From positions 1-18,138 of the forward strand of contig DMXM01000032.1 in the NCBI GenBank assembly GCA_003482905.1: a stretch of 18,138 nt of DNA. The letters run 5' to 3'. Below, piece after piece: positions 1 through 6,906 of this stretch; position 1 is the stretch's first letter, and the number at the start of each line of letters is the position of its first letter. The notes beneath the pieces are model-generated. The model had not been told where the DNA came from. It saw only the letters and a list, made by a program, of their open reading frames with translations, and did no database searches. Source of the stretch: Elusimicrobiota bacterium (GTDB lineage Bacteria; Elusimicrobiota; Elusimicrobia; Elusimicrobiales; UBA9959). The position numbers and the translations under genes are program-made.

Positions 1-37
1 TGCTTGCGCTCTGTGGACAACCGGACCACAACCCCGT

Positions 38-730
38 CTACCACCGAGCATAAACAAGGCGCTTTATCCCAGTCCTATCGGAAGGCGTGCGGTTTTTAAA
101 AAAGTACGTATTGTTCCGCAGAAATAAACTGTGCGCGGAAAATCCGGGATGTATCAGCTTAACGCTTTTCCCTGCGCATGGCCTGCCAGAGCATACGCCT
201 ATTTTTCTCAAAAAGGGGCAATACCTGGAGAGAACCGCATAACGAAAAGGGTAATGAAAATTAATAAGCAGGGAGCGACCGAGAAGTTTTAAAACTGCCG
301 CGCCAGAATCGGTCTCTACTCTGGATATTCCGTACTTTTTTGAAAATAATTCCATATCGACGGCCGGCATAGATGTAAATTCCCTGCATAAGACGCGGCT
401 GATGGACACAAAAGGTTTTACATTCTTCATCTTCCCGATTAAGCGTAGCAGTCCGAGGTCCCCGACGACAACTTCAAACGCTACACCCCTCCGGGACAAC
501 CAGGTTATAAGTGCGAAGGCCCGCCTGAGTCCCTCCCCGGACATTGGCGCTGTCAGCAGAACTATTTTTTTCGCCCCGGCCTCCGCGAGAAGCCTAAAAT
601 CGTCCTTGGCAGGCAGAAGGTTTTGACAAAACTCACTGCCGAGATAAACCATGTCGTATTTGTTAATATCGCGCGACGAAACACCAGCAACCATATCCGG
701 AGTAAAAGAGATGGCCCTCTCGACGCTCAT
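38..730 (-). CDS. UbiV-like U32-family protein (short)
   Basis: A 230-residue protein resembling the UbiV half of the U32 pair. UbiV and its partner UbiU are Fe-S proteins needed for oxygen-independent hydroxylation of ubiquinone. Seen: 'DMVYLGSEFC' (26-35), equivalent to the 'VYLGETVC' start of UbiV; 'VVVGDLGLL' (87-95), equivalent to the 'EANDLG' segment; and a cysteine group C171, C180, C185 after 'HYPFRYAVLSRYC'. Together with C35 this gives four cysteines in the places where UbiV carries its 4Fe-4S ligands. It is shorter than E. coli UbiV (about 290 residues), and the C-terminal part after residue 190 is not recognisable. The start codon lies one base after the stop of the UbiU-like gene, so the two are translated together. 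A ubiquinone role is doubtful because the upstream partner is an rSAM enzyme and no ubi genes are seen; another hydroxylation substrate is possible. Confidence 0.6.
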   Translation of the reverse strand: MSVERAISFTPDMVAGVSSRDINKYDMVYLGSEFCQNLLPAKDDFRLLAEAGAKKIVLLTAPMSGEGLRRAFALITWLSRRGVAFEVVVGDLGLLRLIGKMKNVKPFVSISRVLCREFTSMPAVDMELFSKKYGISRVETDSGAAVLKLLGRSLLINFHYPFRYAVLSRYCPFLRKIGVCSGRPCAGKSVKLIHPGFSAHSLFLRNNTYFFKNRTPSDRTGIKRLVYARW

Positions 731-731
731 A

Positions 732-1601
732 TTACGATCCGCCTTCTTGGCAGACTATATCCTTTAGCGCGGCATGCGCCTTATCGAACGCGGAATTAAT
801 TACCGCGGCCCGGCGCAAAAAAACGTCTTTAGAGCAGCCTGACTTAAGCATAGCGGTCAAAGCCAGCGCCTCCTTCAGAATTATGCGGCTGAGCCAAAGG
901 GCCTGGCTACGTCCCACTTTGAGCGCAGTCACGCCCAGCCTATGATACTCATACAGGTCTTGCATATGCTCCGCCATGGACATGTGCGGCATCAAGAAAG
1001 CCGAGCCGTCGGCTGCTCTCATTGATTCCTGACAATAACAATTAAAAGGATCTTCGCTGCCGAAATTCAGGGAACACACGCCATTAAAATTAGCGCAATA
1101 CTGCCGCGATGTCAGAAAGATCTCCGTCTCTACCCCGAATTTATTCCGTATAACCTCCGCTGCCTCTTGTGGCGTTGTCTGAACCGGCAGAACTACCCGT
1201 CTAACCCCAAGATCCATATAAAACCTGACCGCTTCTATATTAAGACAGCCGGCCAGAGTGCTCAGTATGTATTTAGTCTTAATCTTTTTTTCTTTCAGGC
1301 GCAGCATAAGATGCAGATCTTTTACCACCACGCCGTCAATCCCGCTGCGCACCAGGAAGGAGATAACCTCGGCTGTAGCGCGCGCGGCTCCATCGTACGA
1401 GTCATTAGCTACAAAATAGAATTTCTTTTTTGCCTTTTTTGCTAAATGAATCGCGGCAAGTATCTCACCAACAGTGCCAAAGTTCTGAGCATGATGAACA
1501 TGGCTGGAAACACCTAAAATACCACAGTAAATCTCGTCAGCACCCTCGGAAATAAATCCGGACATTTCCTTAATAGACCCTGCTCCCACTTTTATTTGCA
1601 T
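732..1601 (-). CDS. U32 peptidase-family protein, UbiU-like
   Basis: A 289-residue protein of the U32 family, whose studied members (UbiU, TrhP/RlhA type) are Fe-S proteins in oxygen-independent hydroxylation of quinones or RNA rather than true peptidases. Seen: 'GADEIYCGI' (20-28) near the N-terminus, the TIM-barrel strand 'RRVVLPVQTTPQEA' (134-147), 'ETEIFLTSRQYCANFNGVC' (158-176) and a second cysteine pair at C188 and C190. C169 and C176 fit the CxxxxxxC spacing that holds the cluster in UbiU; the last two ligands are placed differently from UbiU. The start chosen is the ATG at 1601, eight bases after the stop of the rSAM gene; the longer frame from 1634 would overlap that gene and adds nothing conserved. 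It sits between the rSAM gene and the UbiV-like gene, so a two-subunit UbiUV-like complex acting with the rSAM enzyme is inferred. Confidence 0.7.
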   Translation of the reverse strand: MQIKVGAGSIKEMSGFISEGADEIYCGILGVSSHVHHAQNFGTVGEILAAIHLAKKAKKKFYFVANDSYDGAARATAEVISFLVRSGIDGVVVKDLHLMLRLKEKKIKTKYILSTLAGCLNIEAVRFYMDLGVRRVVLPVQTTPQEAAEVIRNKFGVETEIFLTSRQYCANFNGVCSLNFGSEDPFNCYCQESMRAADGSAFLMPHMSMAEHMQDLYEYHRLGVTALKVGRSQALWLSRIILKEALALTAMLKSGCSKDVFLRRAAVINSAFDKAHAALKDIVCQEGGS

Positions 1602-1609
1602 ATCAAATC

Positions 1610-2800
1610 TCAGCAGCGCCCACCCCGTACACAATGGCTACTGCGGGATACCGGAGCCTCGACCAGAATGGCTTTACTACCGGTTTTCCGGCTTCGCTGG
1701 CCAGGAACGGAACTGCATGTATCGCGCAGAACCGTCCCCAATCTCGCCGCCGAAGCAAACGCTTTTTTAAGATCCGTCCCTGATATCTCACATGAATAGA
1801 ACCTGCTGATAATGGAACAGATGCTCAGTGAAACTTTTAAATACGGCAGACATCCGTTCTTTTTCAGGCTGCTGTATACCCTTTTGCGCTCTACAAGTGT
1901 CTTTTGCGCGCTCAACCCAGACCGTATATTCCCCAGGCTGTATTTCCCGACAAACGACGGCAATGATATCAACGGGGAGGATGAAACGGCCGACGACGGA
2001 TAAAATGTGGCGTCTGGGCCAAGCGAAATCTCTCCTCCTTCGCAGATTATTTTCTGGTCGATACTGTCTGAATGTGAAAATGCAGGAACACATGCCGGTC
2101 CGGTCGAACTCCGAAACAAATCCGAGACATCCCGTAATTGCCTCTTTAAGATTTTCAGATCTTCCCTGGTCCAAATGTCTCCCCACGCAAAAGAGGCCTT
2201 TACTTCCCCGGCACCCAGTCCGCACAGAAAGGACATGTCCCTGGCGAAATTGCGAACCCGTTTTTTGGAAACGACCGGAGAGAGCACTATTTTACGCCTG
2301 AACTCTGGTGGGATATTTTTAAGATTCGAAAGAACACGGGTGAAGGTTCCGGCTCCGGAAAGGTCTACTCTGTTCGTGTTATGCGTCGCAAGCCCGCCGT
2401 CCAGGCTTAGACGTATTCGGACACCGCCACCAATCAAAAAACAGGCGGTCTCCGGATCCAGCAAAAGCCCGTTGGTAAACAGCTCCATTGTGATGTGATT
2501 TCCTGAGCGACTGTCTTTCACACCCATCAGACCTCGAAGCAGGTGCGGACACAGCAACGGCTCGCCGCCACTGATTGCTATTTTATCCAGCGCACCTGGA
2601 GCAAGACAGTTCATGTATTTCCGGATCCCGGCCAGAGCCTGCCGTGTCGTAAGCACCAGACTGTTTCCTAAAATTAGCTCTGAGCCGCTGGAGGCTTTCG
2701 TTTTAGCGGGGGAATAGCAATATTTGCAGGCCATGTTGCACCTGTGTGAGATGCAGAGATCAAGTTCTTGCGGGACAGGGATTACAGTTAGATCGCTCAT
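1610..2800 (-). CDS. Radical SAM enzyme with degenerate SPASM-like C-terminus
   Basis: A 396-residue radical SAM enzyme. Seen: the cluster motif C21-x3-C25-x2-C28 followed by Tyr-Ser, the SAM-binding 'SGGEPLL' (77-83), 'LFTNGLLLD' (107-115) and 'RLSLDGG' (130-136). The C-terminal half begins like a SPASM domain ('CEGGEISLGPDATFYP', 253-268), but the Cys normally found after 'YP' is Ser. 'LGNI' (289-292) follows, then scattered cysteines 317, 328, 337, 362, 390 and 396. SPASM enzymes usually modify peptides using extra 4Fe-4S clusters; here at least one cluster may be altered or missing. It is the first gene of a minus-strand operon with the two U32 proteins. Its N-terminal half resembles the rSAM enzyme at 7883-8905, including the same 'FTNGLLLD' stretch. 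The ribosome site before the ATG is weak. Substrate unknown; no small precursor ORF is evident beside it. Confidence 0.75.
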   Translation of the reverse strand: MSDLTVIPVPQELDLCISHRCNMACKYCYSPAKTKASSGSELILGNSLVLTTRQALAGIRKYMNCLAPGALDKIAISGGEPLLCPHLLRGLMGVKDSRSGNHITMELFTNGLLLDPETACFLIGGGVRIRLSLDGGLATHNTNRVDLSGAGTFTRVLSNLKNIPPEFRRKIVLSPVVSKKRVRNFARDMSFLCGLGAGEVKASFAWGDIWTREDLKILKRQLRDVSDLFRSSTGPACVPAFSHSDSIDQKIICEGGEISLGPDATFYPSSAVSSSPLISLPSFVGKYSLGNIRSGLSAQKTLVERKRVYSSLKKNGCLPYLKVSLSICSIISRFYSCEISGTDLKKAFASAARLGTVLRDTCSSVPGQRSRKTGSKAILVEAPVSRSSHCVRGGRC

Positions 2801-2901
2801 CAGCTTAACTCATAGCCATCCGGGGCAAACATTATATGGAGACCCACGGCAATTGCACCCAACTCATTGTCGAGGATCTACGAGTAAACTTCCGCAAATT
2901 A

Positions 2902-2910
2902 ATTATAACA
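2902..2910 (-). promoter_or_regulatory. Extended -10 promoter for the rSAM/U32 operon
   Basis: Read on the minus strand, positions 2910 to 2902 give TGT followed by a perfect TATAAT, an extended -10 element. No good -35 box is found 15-19 bases upstream, which extended -10 promoters tolerate. Transcription would start near 2895, leaving a leader of about 95 bases before the ATG at 2800. No other element was recognised in the leader. Confidence 0.45.
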
Positions 2911-2949
2911 CAATCCCCCGCCAGCTACCCGGCTTTATCTGGACAGCTG

Positions 2950-2958
2950 TGATATAAT
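2950..2958 (+). promoter_or_regulatory. Extended -10 promoter of the decayed plus-strand locus
   Basis: Positions 2950-2958 read TGA followed by a perfect TATAAT. The -35 region is poor. Transcription would start near 2965, about 35 bases before the ATG at 2999. With the opposite element at 2902-2910 it forms a divergent promoter pair about 45 bases apart, which suggests that the two loci were once expressed together. Confidence 0.45.
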
Positions 2959-2998
2959 ATAAATACTGAATGAGTATGGGCCTAAAAGAACAAGACAG

Positions 2999-3241
2999 AT
3001 GTTAACGCAGATTACAGAGGCAGAATTTGATCCGTGGCTGCAAAATCTAAAGAACTTGGATTATACAGGCTATGCGGAACAATATCCCCCGTTCGCCTCC
3101 TGGCCGGCGTTTAGTCATCAGACGTCCGCGACTCTATCAGCCTAGAAAAAGAACCATCTCAAAGCGGGCGCGACCGGATTATTTGTTAACGTCCCTTTTT
3201 GCCGGTCGTGGTGCAGATTTTGTTTTCTGCCTATCACTGCT
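2999..3241 (+). pseudogene. N-terminal remnant of a HemN-like radical SAM gene
   Basis: One frame starts at the ATG at 2999, runs 48 codons to TAG at 3143-3145, and continues in the same frame past the stop with 'GLFVNVPFCRSWCRFCFLP' (3176-3232). That segment matches the start of HemN-type rSAM proteins, where 'xxVxIPFCxxxCxYC' carries the cluster cysteines; the CxxxCxxC spacing is intact. The part before the TAG ('YAEQYPPFASWP') also fits the short stretch that precedes this motif in HemN relatives. Similarity stops about 3241 and the frame closes at a TGA soon after, so everything beyond the first barrel strand is lost. I read it as a gene broken by a nonsense change and a deletion. Programmed readthrough of the TAG is a less likely alternative. 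A weak ribosome site precedes the ATG. Confidence 0.55.
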
Positions 3242-3251
3242 ATTGGGGCCG

Positions 3252-3383
3252 TGGATACAGGAAAAAATAGCCCTTGCCCTTGAAAACCATTTCGGCGGGA
3301 CGCCGCAGGATATAGAATGGGCAATTACCGGGGATACGATCTGGCTACTGCAATCAAGGTCTTACAGCTTGGTCCGCCAGTAA
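3252..3383 (+). pseudogene. C-terminal scrap of a PPDK_N (PEP synthase-type) domain
   Basis: In the frame ending with TAA at 3381-3383 the last 40 or so codons read 'ALENHFGGTPQDIEWAITGD' and then 'LLQSRS'. This is the signature of the end of the PPDK_N ATP-binding domain in PEP synthase and pyruvate phosphate dikinase ('PQDIEWA...LQSRP'). Nothing of the rest of that domain is recognisable upstream, and no phosphohistidine or PEP-binding domain follows. It is in a different frame from the HemN-like remnant, which ends at about 3241, so the two pieces appear to have been joined by a deletion between about 3235 and 3260. Not expected to be functional. Confidence 0.6.
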
Positions 3384-3613
3384 CTTCTTGCGCTTCCGGC
3401 TTCCGCCGGGGCTGGACCGCGCTTTCGCCGGCGGACGGTCCGAGCCGTTGCTGATTTACCGTGCACCGTGGGCCGAATGGCAAATGCTGCCTGGCGGCGT
3501 CTGCTCCGGGGCCAGCGGCGGCGGAACTCTGAGGCCGCGCCGGCCGCCTTTTCGGAAAAACTGCTATCATTAACGTATTGCGACATGGATTAAAAGGCCC
3601 TGGACGCCCGCTG
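3384..3613 (+). other. Gene-free spacer at the change in base composition
   Basis: A 230-base stretch between the decayed locus and the rSAM operon. GC content rises sharply here and stays high to the end of the window. It contains a GGACCG/CGGTCC inverted repeat (3414-3419 with 3436-3441) but no T-run, so it is not a terminator. An open frame of 61 codons from a TTG at 3388 shows no similarity I recognise. I found no convincing promoter for the downstream operon, although one would be expected here. Confidence 0.4.
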
Positions 3614-4552
3614 ATGAAACGAATAGACCTCAAGATAGGCTTCGCCTGCAACAACCACTGTGACTTCTGTGCGCAGGGCGCGAAGCGCGCGCTCTCCGGC
3701 AGAAAGAGCTTGGCCGGGATAAGGGCCGCGCTGGAGCGGGCGAAGAGGGACGGCGCTACGGGCGTGGTCTTCACCGGCGGCGAACCCACCCTGCACCCGC
3801 GCCTGCCGGAGGCGGTGCGGCTCGCGCGCAAACTGGGCTACACCTCCGTGCAGGTTCAGACCAATGGCCGGCGCTTCGCCTATTACGATTACTGTCTGGA
3901 GCTCAAAGAGGCCGGCGTCACCGAGGTCAGCCCTTCGCTGCACGGCTCCACGCCCGAGGTCCACGAAGGACTTACCCGCGCCGCGGGCGGTTTTGGCGAG
4001 GTGGCGCGGGGGATACTGAACTGCCGGAGGGCCGGTTTTTACGTGCTGACCAATTCGGTGGTGACCTCGAAGAACTATAGGGACCTGCCGGCGCTGGCCA
4101 GGCTGCTGGTCCACCTTCAGGTGGACCAGTTCCAGTTCGCCTTTGTGCACCTGGTCGGCACGGCGTGGGAGAACCGCGCCTGGCTCACGCCGCGCAAGAC
4201 CGACGCTCTGCCGTACATCAGGGATGCGCTGGACGTCGGCCGCGCGGCCGGCCTGCCCTGCTACACCGAGGCAATCCCTTTCTGCCTTATGAAAGGCTAC
4301 GAGGAATGTGTGGCCGAGCGGGTGATCCCAGAGGGCCCGGTCTCCGACGCGGACCTCTATATCGAGAGTTACGGCGACTACAGGCGCGGTGAAGGAAAGA
4401 CCAAGCGCGCGGAGTGCCGGGGCTGCGCGTGGTTCAAGATCTGCGAGGGGCCGTGGCGCGAGTACACCGGGCTCTACGGCTGGGACGAGTTCAAGCCGGT
4501 ACCCCCGGCCGAAAAGCCCGGCGGGCGCAAGGCGAAGGAAAAACCGCGATAG
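3614..4552 (+). CDS. Radical SAM enzyme with CxxCx5C tail (array gene 1)
   Basis: A 312-residue rSAM enzyme, first of seven in a row. Seen: cluster motif C12-x3-C16-x2-C19 directly at the N-terminus; 'TGGEPTLHP' (54-62) for SAM binding; 'QTNGR'; 'SLHGSTPEVHEGLTR'; 'TNSVVTSKNYRDLP'. The tail carries C224, C232 and C268-x2-C271-x5-C277 followed by 'EGPWREYTGLYG', which could hold an additional Fe-S cluster. This tail pattern recurs in four other genes of the array and differs from classical SPASM. The ATG at 3614 is chosen because the cluster motif then falls at residue 12, as in its paralogs; an in-frame TTG at 3578 would add 12 residues without conservation. The ribosome site is weak for both. 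The next gene begins 18 bases later. The final 18 residues are basic and low in complexity. Substrate unknown. Confidence 0.8.
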   Translation: MKRIDLKIGFACNNHCDFCAQGAKRALSGRKSLAGIRAALERAKRDGATGVVFTGGEPTLHPRLPEAVRLARKLGYTSVQVQTNGRRFAYYDYCLELKEAGVTEVSPSLHGSTPEVHEGLTRAAGGFGEVARGILNCRRAGFYVLTNSVVTSKNYRDLPALARLLVHLQVDQFQFAFVHLVGTAWENRAWLTPRKTDALPYIRDALDVGRAAGLPCYTEAIPFCLMKGYEECVAERVIPEGPVSDADLYIESYGDYRRGEGKTKRAECRGCAWFKICEGPWREYTGLYGWDEFKPVPPAEKPGGRKAKEKPR

Positions 4553-4570
4553 CGGCTTTCCGGAGAAAGA

Positions 4571-6004
4571 ATGAAAAAGCCAAACACAGCCGAACCTCTG
4601 GAGCTCCGTTTCGAAAGGGACGGCGGCAGTTATCTGGTGTCGGGCCCGGCCGGCCGGCTGCTGCGGCTGACCTCGGCGGAGTTCGCCGTTTTCAGGGCGG
4701 GCAAAGCTAAAGAAGGGACGGCCCTGTTCGGCCGGCTGGCCGGGGCCGGGCTGCTGCGCCAGAGGCTGGACTTCGACGATATCGCCGCCAGGCAGGCCGG
4801 CCTTTCTTTCAATTCCTCGAGCGGCCCCGGGCTGCATATCCTCGTGCTGACGCTGCGCTGCAACCATTCCTGCGTCTACTGCCGGGCCACCGCCGCCGGC
4901 AACGGCGCTACCGGCCTGATGACGGCCGCCACCGCGCGCCGCGCGGTGGACACGGCCTTCAGTTCCGCCAATCCCGAGCTCACTATAGAGTTCCAGGGCG
5001 GCGAGGCCCTGCTCAACTGGGCCGTCCTGAAGGACGCCGCTCTCTACGCCAGGCGGCTAAACCGCCGCGCCGGCAAGGACCTCAAGCTGACCGTGGTGAC
5101 CAACCTGTCCGTGATGGACGAGGAGAAGTTCGCTTTCCTGGTGAAAGAGGGGATTTCCGTCTGCACCTCGCTCGACGGGCCGGCCGACCTGCACAACGCC
5201 AACCGGCGCTGGTCCGGCGGTTCCTCCCACGCCGCGGCCGTGCGCTGGTTGGGACGGTTCAAGGCCGCCGCCGCGCGCGGCGGCCGGGCCGACTCGCTGC
5301 CCTCGGCGCTGATGACCACCACGCGCCAATCGCTGCCCCGGGCCGCCGCGATAGTGGAGGAGTACCGGGCGCTGGGGCTGGGCGGCATCTTCCTGCGGCC
5401 GCTCTCGCCGATAGGCTACGCGGCCGGGGTCTGGCCGGAGATAGGCTACGGCCCCGGGGAGTTCCTGGCTTTCTACCGCGCCGCGCTGGACCGAGTGCTG
5501 CGCGTCAATTATGCCGGCGAAAAATTCGTGGAGCGCAACGCCGCGCTGCTGGCCCGCAAGCTGCTGCGCGGAGAGGATCCCCACTACCTTGACCTGCGCT
5601 CGCCCTGCGGCGCCGCCCTGGGCCAGCTGGCCTACAACTGGGACGGCGGCGTCTACACCTGCGACGAAGGCCGCATGGTGGCGGCCTGCGGCGACGAAAC
5701 CTTCAAACTGGGGCGCGCGGGGGAGACCTGCGCCGCGCTGCTGGGCCGGTCCGCGGCGCGCGTCTGCGCCATGGCCTCCTGCCTGGAGGCCCAGCCCTAC
5801 TGCGCGCGCTGCGCCTTTAAGCCGTTCTGCGGCGTCTGCCCGGTGCATAATTACTGCACGCAGGGCTCGCCGGCCGGAGATATAGCCGCCGGCGGCTGGT
5901 GCGTGCTGCAGAAGGGCCTGTTCAAGACCGTTTTCAGACTGCTGGAGAACAGACGCGCCCGCGCCGTGGTGGAAGGCTGGCTGGGCAGGGAGGGCGCCGC
6001 GTAG
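4571..6004 (+). CDS. hxsB: HxsB-like radical SAM/SPASM maturase (array gene 2)
   Basis: A 477-residue protein that matches the His-Xaa-Ser system maturase HxsB along its length. Seen: an N-terminal region of about 85 residues with 'LRLTSAEFAVFRAG', the sort of peptide-engaging domain found in HxsB; 'LTLRCNHSCVYC' with C97, C101, C104; 'IEFQGGEALLNW' (139-150); 'TSLDGPADLHNANR' (199-212); 'SALMTTTRQSLP' (245-256); 'IFLRPLSPIGYA' (273-284); 'YNWDGGVYTCDEGRM' (355-369). The SPASM part has C346, C364 and then C411, C414, C420, C423, C429 and C444. In known systems HxsB works with HxsC on the HxsA peptide, with HxsD as helper; neither HxsA nor HxsD is seen here. GGEP is GGEA. A good ribosome site (GGAGA, 4562-4566) fixes the start. 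The following gene, eight bases on, has HxsC-like traits, which supports a working pair. Confidence 0.75.
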   Translation: MKKPNTAEPLELRFERDGGSYLVSGPAGRLLRLTSAEFAVFRAGKAKEGTALFGRLAGAGLLRQRLDFDDIAARQAGLSFNSSSGPGLHILVLTLRCNHSCVYCRATAAGNGATGLMTAATARRAVDTAFSSANPELTIEFQGGEALLNWAVLKDAALYARRLNRRAGKDLKLTVVTNLSVMDEEKFAFLVKEGISVCTSLDGPADLHNANRRWSGGSSHAAAVRWLGRFKAAAARGGRADSLPSALMTTTRQSLPRAAAIVEEYRALGLGGIFLRPLSPIGYAAGVWPEIGYGPGEFLAFYRAALDRVLRVNYAGEKFVERNAALLARKLLRGEDPHYLDLRSPCGAALGQLAYNWDGGVYTCDEGRMVAACGDETFKLGRAGETCAALLGRSAARVCAMASCLEAQPYCARCAFKPFCGVCPVHNYCTQGSPAGDIAAGGWCVLQKGLFKTVFRLLENRRARAVVEGWLGREGAA

Positions 6005-6012
6005 CGGCCGCC

Positions 6013-6906
6013 ATGCCTGACATAGCGCTCTGGAACAAGTGCAACAACAAGTGCATCATGTGTACCAACATGGACGAATTCACCCGCCAGGACGGCGCGC
6101 AGTACGGCCTGAAATGCCAGATCGAGAAACTCGAGCGCTACCTCAAGGGGCTGGCCCCCGTCTATCTGAAGAACGCCGACAAGGCCGACTTCATCAGCCT
6201 TACGGGCGGCGAGCCCACGCTGCACCCGGAATTCTTCAAAGCCGTGGCCTATTTCCGCCGCCGCCTGCCGGCGGCGCCGATCACGCTGCTTTCCAACGGG
6301 CGCGCCTTCGCCAGCGCCGCCTTCGCCAAAAAATTCGCCGCAGTGGCGGCCCCGCCTTTTTCGGCGGCGATAGCGCTGCACGGCCCTACAGCCGCCGCCC
6401 ACGACCCCGTGGCCGGCGTGCGCGGCAGTTTCTCCCAGACGGTGCGGGGGCTGCATAACCTCTTCGCGCTGCGCCGTGGCCAGCAGGTGGAGATACGTCT
6501 GGTGCTGCACAAGCGCAGTATCGCCTACCTGCGCGGCACGCTGCGCTTTCTGCTGAAAACCTTTCCGGATACTTCCGTCTACCGCGTGGTGGCCATCCAT
6601 TATGAGATAGAGGGCATGTCGGAGCTGAACCACAAGGCGGTGGGCCTTAAATTCTCCGTCTCGTCGCGCAAGGTGGACGCGGCGCTGCCGCTGATCCGCC
6701 GCTTCGCCGACTTCCGGCTCTACCATTTCCCGCGCTGCCAGGTGCGGCCCGAGCTGCGCCCGCTGTGCCGCGTTACGCTGCCGGCCGAGGACAGGATCTA
6801 CACGGCCGCCTGCCGCGGCTGCCGGCTGCGCCGGGGCTGCCTGGGGCTGATGGCAGAATATTACCGGAAGTTCGGCGACGCCGAGCTGAGGCCGGTGCGA
6901 GGATGA
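6013..6906 (+). CDS. Radical SAM enzyme, HxsC-like (array gene 3)
   Basis: A 297-residue rSAM enzyme. Seen: 'WNKCNNKCIMC' with C10, C14, C17; 'LTGGEPTLHP' (63-72); 'LLSNGRAF' (92-99); 'ALHGPTAAAHDPVAGV' (121-136); 'GSFSQTVRGLHNL' (138-150); and 'VEIRLVLHK' (159-167). The last four are close to what HxsC shows (NGRxF, HD, GAFxQTxxGLxNL, VEIRxVLH), and the gene follows the HxsB-like one by eight bases. Unlike classical HxsC it has a distinctive 'AIHYEIEGMSELNHK' block (194-208) and the array-type tail: P240-R-C242, C267-x2-C270-x5-C276 and 'EYYRKFGDAELRPV'. It may therefore bridge the HxsC family and the other paralogs here. The start is the ATG at 6013; the longer frame from 5899 overlaps the previous gene. 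Its stop overlaps the next start (ATGA). Confidence 0.75.
   Translation: MPDIALWNKCNNKCIMCTNMDEFTRQDGAQYGLKCQIEKLERYLKGLAPVYLKNADKADFISLTGGEPTLHPEFFKAVAYFRRRLPAAPITLLSNGRAFASAAFAKKFAAVAAPPFSAAIALHGPTAAAHDPVAGVRGSFSQTVRGLHNLFALRRGQQVEIRLVLHKRSIAYLRGTLRFLLKTFPDTSVYRVVAIHYEIEGMSELNHKAVGLKFSVSSRKVDAALPLIRRFADFRLYHFPRCQVRPELRPLCRVTLPAEDRIYTAACRGCRLRRGCLGLMAEYYRKFGDAELRPVRG

Noticed and set aside
1788..2225. Minus-strand ORF overlapping the left rSAM gene in another frame, considered as a frameshifted SPASM domain
   Set aside because: It lacks any SPASM cysteine pattern; the main frame stays open and keeps 'PDATFYP' and 'LGNI'.
2999..3145. A 48-codon ORF next to rSAM genes that could be a modified-peptide precursor
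   Set aside because: The same frame continues after the TAG with a HemN-like rSAM motif, so it is better explained as the front of a broken gene; it also lacks the Cys-, Gly- or repeat-rich core typical of precursors.
3388..3573. A 61-codon plus-strand ORF from a TTG in the gene-free spacer
   Set aside because: No ribosome site, no recognisable similarity, and the Arg/Pro/Gly make-up expected of random GC-rich sequence.
3590..4867. Long minus-strand ORF opposite the first array gene
   Set aside because: High GC produces long open frames on the opposite strand; the protein is a low-complexity shadow crossing the border of two clear plus-strand rSAM genes. The same holds for those at 5057-5848, 5851-6726, 6861-7709, 7841-8893 and 8909-9790.
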